Of a stretch of DNA of 64,000 bases, positions 16,061 through 24,426 are shown in pieces. Source of the stretch: an uncultured Microbacterium sp. Its GTDB lineage: Bacteria > Actinomycetota > Actinomycetes > Actinomycetales > Microbacteriaceae. Where the stretch lies: contig CAJYHN010000012.1 in assembly GCA_913774665.1 (NCBI GenBank), forward strand, positions 274,299 to 338,298, given 5' to 3'. The notes under the pieces are model-generated. The model had not been told where the DNA came from, ran no database searches, and saw only the letters and a list, made by a program, of their open reading frames with translations. Position numbers and translations under genes: made by a program. Position 1 is the first letter of the stretch, and each line of letters starts with the position of its first letter.

Positions 16061-17491
16061 ATGAGCACCCCGACCGCCTATGGCCACGAAGTCCGCACCG
16101 ACCTCTCCGCCGTCCGCGCGTCCCTGGCGGGAGCTTCGCCGCGACCGTTCTGGCTCGACGACGCCCCGGCACCGACACCTCGACTCCCGCTGCACGGGGA
16201 TGTCGACACCGACCTGCTGGTCGTCGGCGGCGGGTTCTGCGGTTTGTGGACCGCCGTCCTCGCGAAGGAGCGCGACCCGCGGCGGCGCGTCATCCTCATC
16301 GAGGCCGTGCGCGTCGGCTGGGCCGCGAGCGGACGAAACGGCGGCTTCGTCGAGGCGAGCCTCACGCACGGCGAAGACAACGGGGCCCTTCACTTCGCCG
16401 ACGAGCTCGAGACGATCGACCGGCTCGCCACCGAGAACTTCACCGCCATGCGCGAGACGATCACGCGATACGGCATCGACGCGGAGTGGGAGGAGACCGG
16501 AATGCTCACGGTCGCCACCGAGCCCCACCAGGTCGACGCCCTGCGTGAGGCGGCCGAGCCCGACGGCGACCCCGTCTTCCTCGAGGGCGAGGCGTTGCGC
16601 GCGTACGGCACCTCGCCGCTCTATCGCGCCGGATTGTTCACCGAGCGGGAGCACGCCTACGTCCACCCGGCGAAGCTGGCGTTCGGTCTCGCCGCGGTCG
16701 CGGAGCGCCTCGGAGTCGAGATCTTCGAGAAGACCCGGGCCACGGGGCTGCGCGCACCGCGCGCCGGCCGGGTCGAGGTCACGACGACCGCGGGGGCGAT
16801 CCGCGCCGATCGCGTGGCGCTGGCGACGAACGTCTTCCCCTCGCTCCTGCCCGCCCTGCGGCTGTTCACCGTGCCGGTGTACGACTACGTCCTGATGACG
16901 GAGCCGCTCACCGACGATCAGTTGGCCGACATCGGCTGGACGGGTCGTCACGGCGTCGCCGACTCCTCGAGGGAGTTCCACTACTACCGCAAGACCGCCG
17001 ACAACCGGATCCTGTGGGGCGGCTACGACGCGATCTATCACCGCGGCCGCACGGTGCGCCCGCGCCACGACCAGCGGCGCGAGAGCTTCGAGCGCCTCGC
17101 CGACCACTTCTTCCTCGCGTTCCCTCAACTCGCCGGCATCCGCTTCACCCACACCTGGGGAGGGGCGATCGACATGTCGACCCAGCTCGTCGCGTTCCAC
17201 GGGGCGGCGAAGGGCGGGCGCGTCGCCTACAGCGCCGGCTACACCGGCCTGGGCCTCGGGGCCACGCGCTTCGGCGCCGACACCATGCTCGACCTGCTCG
17301 AGGGACGCGACACGTCCCGCACCCGCCTGAAGATGTCGCGCCGGCTCCCGGTCCCCATCCCGCCGGAACCGATCGCCTACCCCCTCATCCAGACCATGCG
17401 GCGGGCCGTCGCGCGCTCCGACCGCAACGGCGGCAAGGACGGCCCCCTACTGAAGCTCGCGGGCCTGTTCGGCGTGGGCTTCGACTCCTGA
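16061..17491 (+). CDS. FAD-dependent amine/amino-acid oxidoreductase (PuuB/DadA-like)
   Basis: A 476-residue FAD enzyme of the DAO superfamily. The nucleotide-binding motif VVGGGFCGLWTA lies at residues 54-65, SGRNGGF near 91 is typical of gamma-glutamylputrescine oxidase relatives, and the C-terminal FTHTWGGAIDMSTQL and YTGLGLGATRFG contact FAD. The likely reaction is oxidative deamination of an amine. ATG 16061 has GGAG 9 nt upstream. It is the third gene of the aminotransferase-cupin-oxidase run; context suggests polyamine or amino-alcohol degradation, but the substrate is not determined. Confidence 0.85.
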   Translation: MSTPTAYGHEVRTDLSAVRASLAGASPRPFWLDDAPAPTPRLPLHGDVDTDLLVVGGGFCGLWTAVLAKERDPRRRVILIEAVRVGWAASGRNGGFVEASLTHGEDNGALHFADELETIDRLATENFTAMRETITRYGIDAEWEETGMLTVATEPHQVDALREAAEPDGDPVFLEGEALRAYGTSPLYRAGLFTEREHAYVHPAKLAFGLAAVAERLGVEIFEKTRATGLRAPRAGRVEVTTTAGAIRADRVALATNVFPSLLPALRLFTVPVYDYVLMTEPLTDDQLADIGWTGRHGVADSSREFHYYRKTADNRILWGGYDAIYHRGRTVRPRHDQRRESFERLADHFFLAFPQLAGIRFTHTWGGAIDMSTQLVAFHGAAKGGRVAYSAGYTGLGLGATRFGADTMLDLLEGRDTSRTRLKMSRRLPVPIPPEPIAYPLIQTMRRAVARSDRNGGKDGPLLKLAGLFGVGFDS

Positions 17492-17523
17492 CCGACGGCC
17501 TCTCGACGGGGCATCCGCATTGT

Positions 17524-17539
17524 TTTACACTGTTGTAAA
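17524..17539. promoter_or_regulatory. TetR-type operator upstream of the amidohydrolase
   Basis: TTTACACTGTTGTAAA has the form TTTACA-N4-TGTAAA. The same pattern occurs at 19887-19902 before the TetR gene. Its AT-richness stands out in this GC-rich window. The position, 21 nt before the preferred start codon, suits repression. Confidence 0.8.
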
Positions 17540-17560
17540 TCAATGCGGATGGAGGACGCC

Positions 17561-19234
17561 GTGGAGGCCTTCTTGACCAACGCCCGGATCATCACGGCCG
17601 ACGCGGAGGAGACGATCGCCGATGCCCTCGCGGTGCGCGACGGACGCATCTGCTTCGTCGGCCGCGCCGAGGACTACTCCCCCGACCCTTCGATGCTCCG
17701 GATCGACCTCGCCGGCCGGACCGTGCTCCCCGGACTCATCGACGCGCACACCCACCCCACGATGGTCGCTCGGAGCGCATGGCACGTCGCCCTCCCCGAC
17801 ACCGACGACCTCGACGAGATCCTCGGTTTCGTCCGCGACTACGCGCGGACGCACTCGCCCCACGACGCCCCGTTCCTCTATTTCGAGTATTACCCGAGCA
17901 CCCTCTTCGACGAGCACGGACCGACCAGGCAGATGCTCGACGCGGTCGTCTCCGACCGCCCCGTCCTCCTGCAGGACTTCAGCGATCACGCGCACTGGGT
18001 CAACTCCCGCATGATCGAGCTCCTTGGCGTCACCCGGGACACCCCCGACCCCGTGCCCGGCCTCGAGATGTTCGTCCGCGACGACGACGGAGAGCCGACC
18101 GGCTACATCCTCGAGATGGCGTACGAGCACTTCATCGACCGCATGTACGACGCGATCGGATGGCGCCCCCCGGCGGTCTCGGCCGACGCCATGGCGAGCG
18201 TGCTCGACCGGATGAGCGCGAACGGCGTCACCTCGCTCTTCGAGGCGCTGATCGAAGACGAGCAGGCGCTCGCGGCCGTGTCGACCCTGGACCGCGACGG
18301 GCGCTTGACGATGAGCTACGAGGGAGCACCGCGCTTCCGCACCCGGGCCGACCTCGACGCGGCCATCGCCACCGCCCGGCGCCTCGACTCCACGTACGGC
18401 AGCGATCGCATCCGCATCCGCACCCTCAAGCTCTTCCTCGACGGAACCAACGAGAGCGGCAACAGCGCCGTCCTGGCCCCCTTCGACAACGATCCGGGCG
18501 GCGCGGACCTCGGAGAGATCCAGATGGATGCCGAGGAGCTCACGCAGTGCCTCCTGACCATGAATCGCGAGGTCATCGACCTGCACATCCACATGGTGGG
18601 TGACCGTGCGTTCCGGGTGGCCTGCGACGCCGTCGAGCACGCGCAGGCCCTGTGCCGCGAGCAGGGCGAGGCGTGGAACATGCGCGTCACCTTCGCGCAC
18701 TGCGAGCTCATCGACCCCGCCGACATGTCGCGGCCCGCCACGCTCGGGGTCATCGTCAACTGGACCACGCACTGGTCGGGCGGCTACTTCGGCGAGGAGG
18801 GACGCAGCTACCTCGGCGAGCGATGGAACCGCATGTACGACTTCACCGAGATCGCCGACAGCGGTGCGACGCTGGCGTTCTCGAGCGACGTCGTATCGGT
18901 GAACGAGCTGCACCGCGCCAACCCGTTCTTCGGCATGCAGGTGGCGGCCACCCGCGCCGACCCCGACGTGCCGCTCGATCCCGCGCGCTACCCCGGTAGC
19001 GTCCGGCCGAGCGAGAGGGCGCGCTTGTCGGTGGCGCGACTCATCCGCGGCCACACGCGTGACGCGGCGGTGCAGCTGCGCCGCGAGGAAAGGTCGGGGT
19101 CGCTCGAGGTCGGCAAGGACGCCTCGCTCGTCGTGCTCAGTGACGACCCGTTCGCGGTCCCACCCGAGCAGCTGTCCCGGGTGCACCCGGTCGCCGTGAT
19201 GTTCGAGGGCCGGGTGGTCGCCGGCGCTCTCTGA
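17561..19234 (+). CDS. Amidohydrolase family protein (YtcJ-like)
   Basis: A 557-residue metal-dependent hydrolase. The metal motif DAHTHPT is at residues 61-67, a second HIHMVGD-type segment (DLHIHMVGDRAF) lies near residue 345, and HCELIDP follows; the C-terminal small beta domain reads GSLEVGKDASLVVLSDDPF. This layout matches the YtcJ group, which act on amide or imine bonds of unknown substrates. GTG 17561 is preferred because GGAGG is 5 nt upstream; ATG 17543 would abut the operator. It ends 6 nt from the convergent TetR gene and shares an operator type with it. Confidence 0.85.
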   Translation: MEAFLTNARIITADAEETIADALAVRDGRICFVGRAEDYSPDPSMLRIDLAGRTVLPGLIDAHTHPTMVARSAWHVALPDTDDLDEILGFVRDYARTHSPHDAPFLYFEYYPSTLFDEHGPTRQMLDAVVSDRPVLLQDFSDHAHWVNSRMIELLGVTRDTPDPVPGLEMFVRDDDGEPTGYILEMAYEHFIDRMYDAIGWRPPAVSADAMASVLDRMSANGVTSLFEALIEDEQALAAVSTLDRDGRLTMSYEGAPRFRTRADLDAAIATARRLDSTYGSDRIRIRTLKLFLDGTNESGNSAVLAPFDNDPGGADLGEIQMDAEELTQCLLTMNREVIDLHIHMVGDRAFRVACDAVEHAQALCREQGEAWNMRVTFAHCELIDPADMSRPATLGVIVNWTTHWSGGYFGEEGRSYLGERWNRMYDFTEIADSGATLAFSSDVVSVNELHRANPFFGMQVAATRADPDVPLDPARYPGSVRPSERARLSVARLIRGHTRDAAVQLRREERSGSLEVGKDASLVVLSDDPFAVPPEQLSRVHPVAVMFEGRVVAGAL

Positions 19235-19240
19235 GGAGTC

Positions 19241-19837
19241 TTATCGCCCGGCGGAAGCGACCTCGTCGGCGGGCAGGAGCGCGGCGGCGGTCGCGATCAG
19301 TCGATCGGCGCGCGGCTCCGACGGGTTGAGCAGGTCCAGCATGATCGCGCCCATCGACAGGGCCATCAGAGCGTGCGCCCGCGAGGCGATCTGCTCGATG
19401 GTCGCCTCCGGCGACGCCGCGCGGAGGAGGCGGGCGATGCACTGCTCGACGTAGGCGTAGGTCTCGTGAGTGCGGGATCGCACGCGCTCGTCCTCGCGGG
19501 CCTTGTGGAGGTAGGCGAGGATGACCGCATCGTCTTCTTCGTAGACGAACGACAGCTCCAGTAGACGATCGAACGATTGAGCGATCTCGGCGTGCGAGCC
19601 CGAGACCGCGGTGACCTCCTCGACCGAGCGCACGTACTCGCCGACGGTCGCCGCCCACACCGCGTCGAGCAGCTCCTCGCGATTGCCCAGGTAGTGCCGG
19701 ATGTGGGGACGGGTCATGCCCGCCTCCTCGGCGATCCGCTCCTGCGTCGCCCCGTCGATGCCGTGGCGGGAGATCACGCGCTTGGCCGCGGCGATGATCT
19801 GCGGCCGACGCTGGTCGCCGATGTCGATGCGTCCCAC
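19241..19837 (-). CDS. TetR-family transcriptional repressor
   Basis: A 198-residue regulator: N-terminal helix-turn-helix (GATQERIAEEAGMTRPHIRHYLGNREELLDAVW, residues 29-61 approximately) and an all-helical ligand domain. GTG 19837 follows GAGGAG by 6 nt. Two near-identical palindromes, one between this gene and the APC permease (19887-19902) and one before the amidohydrolase (17524-17539), are the natural targets, so it probably represses itself, the permease and the amidohydrolase. The ligand is likely the transported compound or its first product; this is inference. Confidence 0.88.
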   Translation of the reverse strand: MGRIDIGDQRRPQIIAAAKRVISRHGIDGATQERIAEEAGMTRPHIRHYLGNREELLDAVWAATVGEYVRSVEEVTAVSGSHAEIAQSFDRLLELSFVYEEDDAVILAYLHKAREDERVRSRTHETYAYVEQCIARLLRAASPEATIEQIASRAHALMALSMGAIMLDLLNPSEPRADRLIATAAALLPADEVASAGR

Positions 19838-19886
19838 GAGATGCTCCTCACTGAATTCCTTGACACCATCATGCGCGGCCTTTAGC

Positions 19887-19902
19887 TTTACAGCACTGTA
19901 AA
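19887..19902. promoter_or_regulatory. TetR-type operator between tetR and the APC permease
   Basis: TTTACAGCACTGTAAA is an inverted repeat with 7-bp arms and a 2-nt centre. It sits in the 119-nt divergent gap between the TetR gene and the permease, and matches the operator at 17524-17539 in both half-sites. Confidence 0.85.
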
Positions 19903-19956
19903 TCTATTTTGTCGTCACGATTCCGTCGTCAGTGGTGAGGCGGGGATGGGCCTGCC

Positions 19957-21390
19957 ATGAACGCGACAGCACCGGAGTCCCCCGCCACCGGCGGCTCGTT
20001 CCGCCGCAATCTCAAGCTGCGGCACCTCGTCGCCTTCGGCCTGGCGTACCTGGCGCCCACGGTGGTCTTCAACTACTACGGCATCGCGACCTCCGCGACC
20101 GGCGGCATGATGGCGCTGGCGTATCTGGTGACGATGACGGCGATGTTCTTCACCGCGTTCTCGTACGCGCAGATGGTGAAGGCCTACCCGATCGCCGGCT
20201 CGGCGTACACCTATGTGCAGCGCTCGGTGAACCGGTGGCTCGGCTTCGGCACCGGGTGGGTGTTGCTGCTCGACTACCTGCTGCTGCCGATGATCTGCTA
20301 CCTGCTGTTCGCGGTGTACATGAACGAATACGTGCCGGATGTGCCCGTGTGGGTCTGGGTCGTGGCGGCGGCGGCGTTCGGGGCGACGATCAACATCGTC
20401 GGGGCACGGGTCTCAGGCCGGCTCAACGTGGTCGTGGTGAGCCTGCAGATTCTGTTCTGCCTCTTCCTCGTGGGCCTCATCGTCGTCTTCGTCGTCAACC
20501 GTGACGGCGCGGGCGGGTTGTTCGTGCCCCAGGCCATCATCGACGTCACCCGCTTCGACGGCGGCGGTGTGCTCTGGGCCGCGTCGATCCTGGCGGTGTC
20601 GTTTCTGGGCTTCGACGCGGTGTCCACCCTCGCCGAAGAGGCGGAGCAGCCACGCACGAACGTGCCTCGCGCCGTCCTCATCGTGTGCCTCGGCGCCGGC
20701 GTCGCCTTCGCGATCATCTCGTATTTCCTGCAGCTCGCGTGGCCGACGGCGTACATCGACCTCGCCGACCCCGACACCGGCATCTTCGAGCTCCTCCAGC
20801 GCCTCGGGGGCGACGCCCTCGGCCTGGTCTTCTTCGCCACGGATCAGTCGGCGACGATCCTCGCGGCGATGGCGGCCATCGCCGCCGTCTCCCGCCTGCT
20901 GTACACGATGGGCCGGGACCGCCTCCTGCCGCAGCCCGTGTTCGGCCGACTCTCGCGTCGTTTCGGGACGCCGGTCACCAACATCCTCATCACGTCGGCC
21001 ATCGCGCTCACGGCGATCTTCTACGCCGATGACCTGTTCGGCGCCGCCTCCCTCACGAGTTTCGGCGCGATCACCGGATTCATCATGGTCAATGTCGCCG
21101 TCATCAGCCACTACTTCATCCGCGAGCGCCGGCGCGCGGGATGGGACGTCGCCCGTTACCTCCTGCTCCCCGCCATCGGAGTCGTCATCAACGTGGTGCT
21201 CTGGGCGGGCATCGACACCCCGGCGAAGCTGCTCGGCCTCGGCTGGCTCGTGATCGGCGTGATCTACCTGGCCGTCATCTCGCGCGGGTTCCGCGTGTTT
21301 CCGACGCCCATCCGCGAAGACGGCGCGGCCCCGAACGAGGCCGACGCCTCCCCCCGCGCAGCCGCCGCGACCTCTGAACCCCCGCGCTAG
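19957..21390 (+). CDS. APC-family amino acid/amine permease
   Basis: A 477-residue transporter with about 12 transmembrane segments. The first (LVAFGLAYLAPTVVFNYYGI) carries the APC unwound-helix motif, and SFLGFDAVSTLAEEAEQPRTNVPRA is the conserved TM6-loop consensus of the family; the C-terminus is a soluble tail rich in alanine. It is divergent from the TetR gene with the operator in between, so import is probably derepressed by the substrate. By context it imports the amine or amino acid degraded by the adjoining oxidase, aminotransferase and amidohydrolase. Confidence 0.88.
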   Translation: MNATAPESPATGGSFRRNLKLRHLVAFGLAYLAPTVVFNYYGIATSATGGMMALAYLVTMTAMFFTAFSYAQMVKAYPIAGSAYTYVQRSVNRWLGFGTGWVLLLDYLLLPMICYLLFAVYMNEYVPDVPVWVWVVAAAAFGATINIVGARVSGRLNVVVVSLQILFCLFLVGLIVVFVVNRDGAGGLFVPQAIIDVTRFDGGGVLWAASILAVSFLGFDAVSTLAEEAEQPRTNVPRAVLIVCLGAGVAFAIISYFLQLAWPTAYIDLADPDTGIFELLQRLGGDALGLVFFATDQSATILAAMAAIAAVSRLLYTMGRDRLLPQPVFGRLSRRFGTPVTNILITSAIALTAIFYADDLFGAASLTSFGAITGFIMVNVAVISHYFIRERRRAGWDVARYLLLPAIGVVINVVLWAGIDTPAKLLGLGWLVIGVIYLAVISRGFRVFPTPIREDGAAPNEADASPRAAAATSEPPR

Positions 21391-21480
21391 CCCGCAGAAC
21401 CCGACGCGGCCTGCCGGTCTTGCCCGGCCCGGACGAACGCGCAGGCCCGGGGCTCTGGCATCCGGCCCTCCGCCAGCTAT

Positions 21481-21522
21481 CCGAGACGCGCCGCCCCCCG
21501 ATGAGGGAGCGGCGCGTCTCGG
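21481..21522. terminator. Convergent terminator between the APC permease and the HNH nuclease gene
   Basis: Arms 21481-21494 and 21509-21522 are exact 14-bp complements (CCGAGACGCGCCGC) with a 14-nt loop. The hairpin lies in the 159-nt gap between two convergent genes and probably serves both. Confidence 0.75.
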
Positions 21523-21549
21523 ACGCTCAGCGGCTGAGGGGCGCGCTCA

Positions 21550-22941
21550 TCACTCGCAGGCCACGCCGTCGCCATCGCGGTCCAGCTTCGACCGGTAACC
21601 CGGCTGATCCCGATAGAGCGGTGCCTTGCCGGCCGCGCGAACGGCGTCGCAGTTGGCATAGTAGGCGTCCTCCGCGGGCGGCGCCGGCGCCGGAGCGGGC
21701 TCGGCGGGGGCGGGCTCAGGCTGCGCCGGCGCCGGCTCGGGCTCGACGACAGGCGCGACGACCGGCTCGGGCGCCACGTCCGGGGCGGGCGCCGGGGCGG
21801 CGAAGGCCGAGGTGGGCACCGGCTGATCGGGGCATGCCTCGAGCACGCGCTTCATCGCATCGCGCTCAGCCTCGGTCACCCACAGTCCGTAGGTGGCTTT
21901 CACGGCGATCTGCGCTGCGACGTAGGTGCAGCGGTACGACTTCTGCGCCGGGAGCCACGTGGCGGCATCACCGTCTCCCTTCTGCGCGTTGGCCGCGCCG
22001 TCGACGGCGAGCAGGTTGAGGGGGTCGTTCGCGAAGCTCGCGCGCTGGTCGGCGGTGAGCTGCTGGGCGCCCTTCTGCCACGCGTCGGACAGCGCGACCA
22101 CGTGGTCGATCTGGACGAGTTCCGAGGTGCCCTGGCCGCGGACGAAGGCGATGCTGCGTCCCGTGTACGGATCGGCGAGCGTCCCGCTGGTCACCCGGCA
22201 GGTTCCCGAGCGCACGGCGCCCTGCAGGTCGCGACCGAGGATGTCGTTGCGGGTGTCGCATCCGTTGCGGTCGACGTCGAGCCAGCGCTGGCCGAACTGG
22301 GCGCGGTCGTAGCCGGTCTTCGGCGCGCGCCCCTTCACAGCGAGGGTGTCGAGCACCGAGAGCGCTGTCTTGTCGGTGGTCGCCGAGGCATCGACGACGG
22401 TTCCCGCCTGCCCCGCGAACGCGGCGAGCGCGGCCTGGTCGTCGGCGAAGGGGGTGGCGGATGCCGTAGGGCGAGGCGACGGCACCGGAGAAGCCGTGGC
22501 GGCCGGCACCGCCTGGGCCACGGGAGTCGCGTTCTTCGGCGAGGTGGCCCCCGTGATGCCCCCCGCGACCGCGAAGGCGACGACGGCGGCGACCGTCCAG
22601 ATCGCGGCGTTGGAGCGCGAGCGGAATCGCAGCCAGGTCGGGGTGTTGCGCGCGAGCGAGACGATCCCGGTGACGAGCACCACGAGGGCGACCATGGCGA
22701 CGAACGGGGCGAGCAGCCACAGCACCACGAGCAGGACGAGGCCGGCCACGACCCGGGCCCACATCGGAACGCGCGAGAACCAGGGGCGCGCCTCGCCCGG
22801 TGCCGCGGGCGGAGGGGCGGTGGTCACGGTCGGCGCGGGCGGCAGAGGGGTGAAGTCGTTCGTCCACTGGCGGCCATCCCACCAGCGCAGGCGACCGGGG
22901 GTCTCGGTGTCGGGGTACCACCCCGGTGTCGCATTCGTCAC
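21550..22941 (-). CDS. DUF2510 + DUF1524 HNH nuclease + excalibur domain protein
   Basis: A 463-residue membrane-anchored or secreted protein with three modules. Residues 6-30 are a DUF2510 motif (GWYPDTETPGRLRWWDGRQW). Two hydrophobic segments follow (about 57-100 and 115-135). Residues 205-350 are the DUF1524/GmrSD-type HNH domain: VDRNGCDTRNDIL and the catalytic-type VQIDHVVALSDAW, then NDPLNLLAVDGAANAQKGD. A Pro/Ala/Glu linker leads to a C-terminal excalibur calcium motif, DRDGDGVACE. It is probably an extracellular nuclease displayed outside the membrane. GTG 22941 gives MTNATPGWYPD. Role in DNA scavenging or competition is inference. Confidence 0.82.
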   Translation of the reverse strand: MTNATPGWYPDTETPGRLRWWDGRQWTNDFTPLPPAPTVTTAPPPAAPGEARPWFSRVPMWARVVAGLVLLVVLWLLAPFVAMVALVVLVTGIVSLARNTPTWLRFRSRSNAAIWTVAAVVAFAVAGGITGATSPKNATPVAQAVPAATASPVPSPRPTASATPFADDQAALAAFAGQAGTVVDASATTDKTALSVLDTLAVKGRAPKTGYDRAQFGQRWLDVDRNGCDTRNDILGRDLQGAVRSGTCRVTSGTLADPYTGRSIAFVRGQGTSELVQIDHVVALSDAWQKGAQQLTADQRASFANDPLNLLAVDGAANAQKGDGDAATWLPAQKSYRCTYVAAQIAVKATYGLWVTEAERDAMKRVLEACPDQPVPTSAFAAPAPAPDVAPEPVVAPVVEPEPAPAQPEPAPAEPAPAPAPPAEDAYYANCDAVRAAGKAPLYRDQPGYRSKLDRDGDGVACE

Positions 22942-23261
22942 GCGGCCCCCGCCGCCTTCAATCGGACCACCGTTTCTCGGAACCGCATGGATCCCCCTTC
23001 CCCCGTGTGAACAACCTCGCGAGTCTATTCAGGGGAATGCAGGTCGCCCGCCCGCGCCGAATGTACCTGGACGGATTACGAATGCAGGATGCGCCGACGG
23101 GAAATGCCGAGACGAAATCGATACCGAGTGCGCACGCCGGGCGGGGTCGAACATTCCGCGTCACCCCGTCGAGTGTCCACGACACCCGGACGGATCCGAG
23201 ACTCGTCCGGGTGTTTCGGACACTCGACAGGGGGTGCCGGGGCGCGTTTGCGGATCGCGGC
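22942..23261. other. 320-nt gene-free stretch containing a 61-bp repeat copy
   Basis: No convincing gene. It holds the upstream region of the HNH nuclease gene and, near its right end, copy 1 of the dispersed palindrome (23168-23228), 33 nt downstream of the doxX stop. The segment 23060-23160 is less GC-rich than the flanks but has no open frame with coding character. Confidence 0.5.
23168..23228. repeat. 61-bp dispersed palindromic repeat, copy 1
   Basis: Structure: arm GTCGAGTGTCC, 3 nt, ACACCCGGACG, 11-nt centre, CGTCCGGGTGT, 3 nt, GGACACTCGAC. This copy matches all four arm segments perfectly. It lies 3' of doxX on the minus strand. Other copies are at 35506, 39100 and 56983. Confidence 0.9.
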
Positions 23262-23672
23262 TCAGGGGACTCGCCGGCGCGTGCGCCAGGCCAGCCACGC
23301 CCCGGTCGACCACAGCGCCCAGATGACCAGCACGGGCTGGAAGAGCAGACGGATGCCGCGAGCGAGGTCGGTGTCGAGGCCGAAGGCATCGGTGCCGCGC
23401 ACGAACTGCTCGATGTTGCCGGGGAAGATCGCGACGAAGAAGGCCGCGACGATCCAGCCGACGGCGACGCGCCAGCGGCCGAGGAAGAGAAGGGCGAGTC
23501 CGAGCGCGATCTCGACGACGCCGGATGCCACGACCGTGACGTCGACCGGAAGCGGAAGCCACGAGGGCACCTGGGCGACGAACGCGTCGCGGGCGAACGT
23601 CAGATGCGCGGTGCCGGTGAACACGAGTGCGGCACCGAGCAGCCAGCGGGCGAGGGTGCGGGTCAGGCTCAT
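23262..23672 (-). CDS. DoxX-like membrane protein
   Basis: A 136-residue protein with four hydrophobic segments: LARWLLGAALVFTGTAHLTF, VTVVASGVVEIALGLALLF, VAVGWIVAAFFVAIFPGNI and GIRLLFQPVLVIWALW. The GTAHLTF and PGNI...LQPVL pattern is that of DoxX family proteins, integral membrane proteins sometimes linked to redox stress. A TACCCT box 6 nt before the ATG and no spaced Shine-Dalgarno suggest a leaderless mRNA. Monocistronic; the 61-bp palindrome follows its stop. Confidence 0.78.
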   Translation of the reverse strand: MSLTRTLARWLLGAALVFTGTAHLTFARDAFVAQVPSWLPLPVDVTVVASGVVEIALGLALLFLGRWRVAVGWIVAAFFVAIFPGNIEQFVRGTDAFGLDTDLARGIRLLFQPVLVIWALWSTGAWLAWRTRRRVP

Positions 23673-23766
23673 CCTCCGAGGGTAGGCGGGCTGGGCGGCG
23701 CGGCCGCCGCGCGGCGCGTGCCCGCGGCGCAGGGCGCAGCGCGTCAGCGGACCACAGCGCCGCGCG

Positions 23767-24426
23767 TCAGCGGCGCAGGATGCGGTGCGCCAGGGCGTTT
23801 CCGAGCAGCTGACCGGCCTGCACGATCACGACGATGATCGCGACCGTCACCCACGTCGCCTGCTGGTTGAACTGCTGGTAGCCGTAGATGATCGCGAAGT
23901 TACCGAGGCCGCCGCCCCCGATGTACCCCGCCATCGCCGACATGTCGACGACCGCGATGAACATGAACGTGTAGCCGAGGATCAGCGGGGCGAGGGCCTC
24001 GGGGATGACGACCCCGAACAGCACGCCGATGCGGCGCGCACCCACGGCCCGGGCCGCCTCGACGGTTCCCGGGTCGACGGCCACGAGGTTCTGTTCGACG
24101 ACGCGGGCGATCACGACCGTGGCCATGATCGTGATGGGCACGATCGCGGCATCCGTTCCCAGGGTCGTCCCCGTCACCGCCCGCGTGACCGGGGCCACGG
24201 CGGTGAGGAAGATGATGAACGGGATCGGTCGGATCAGGTTGATCACGAGGTTCGCGACCGCGAAGACCGCTCGGTTCGCGAAGAGATTCCCGGGGCGCGT
24301 CGCGTACAGCAGCGCCCCGATGACAAGCCCCGCGACGCCCGAGATGAGCAGCGAGACGGCGACCATGTAGACGGTCTCGCCGATCGACTGCAGCAGCACC
24401 GGCGTGAGCGTGTCCCACTTGTTCAC
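23767..24426 (-). CDS. metI: D-methionine ABC transporter permease MetI
   Basis: A 219-residue permease with five to six transmembrane segments; the opening WDTLTPVLLQSIGETVYMVAVSLL and the EAA loop EAARAVGARRIGVLFGVVIPEALAPLI are typical of MetI. It forms the channel of the MetNIQ importer for methionine or its derivatives. ATG 24426 overlaps the metN stop by 4 nt; it is the last gene of metQ-metN-metI. Confidence 0.92.
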   Translation of the reverse strand: MNKWDTLTPVLLQSIGETVYMVAVSLLISGVAGLVIGALLYATRPGNLFANRAVFAVANLVINLIRPIPFIIFLTAVAPVTRAVTGTTLGTDAAIVPITIMATVVIARVVEQNLVAVDPGTVEAARAVGARRIGVLFGVVIPEALAPLILGYTFMFIAVVDMSAMAGYIGGGGLGNFAIIYGYQQFNQQATWVTVAIIVVIVQAGQLLGNALAHRILRR

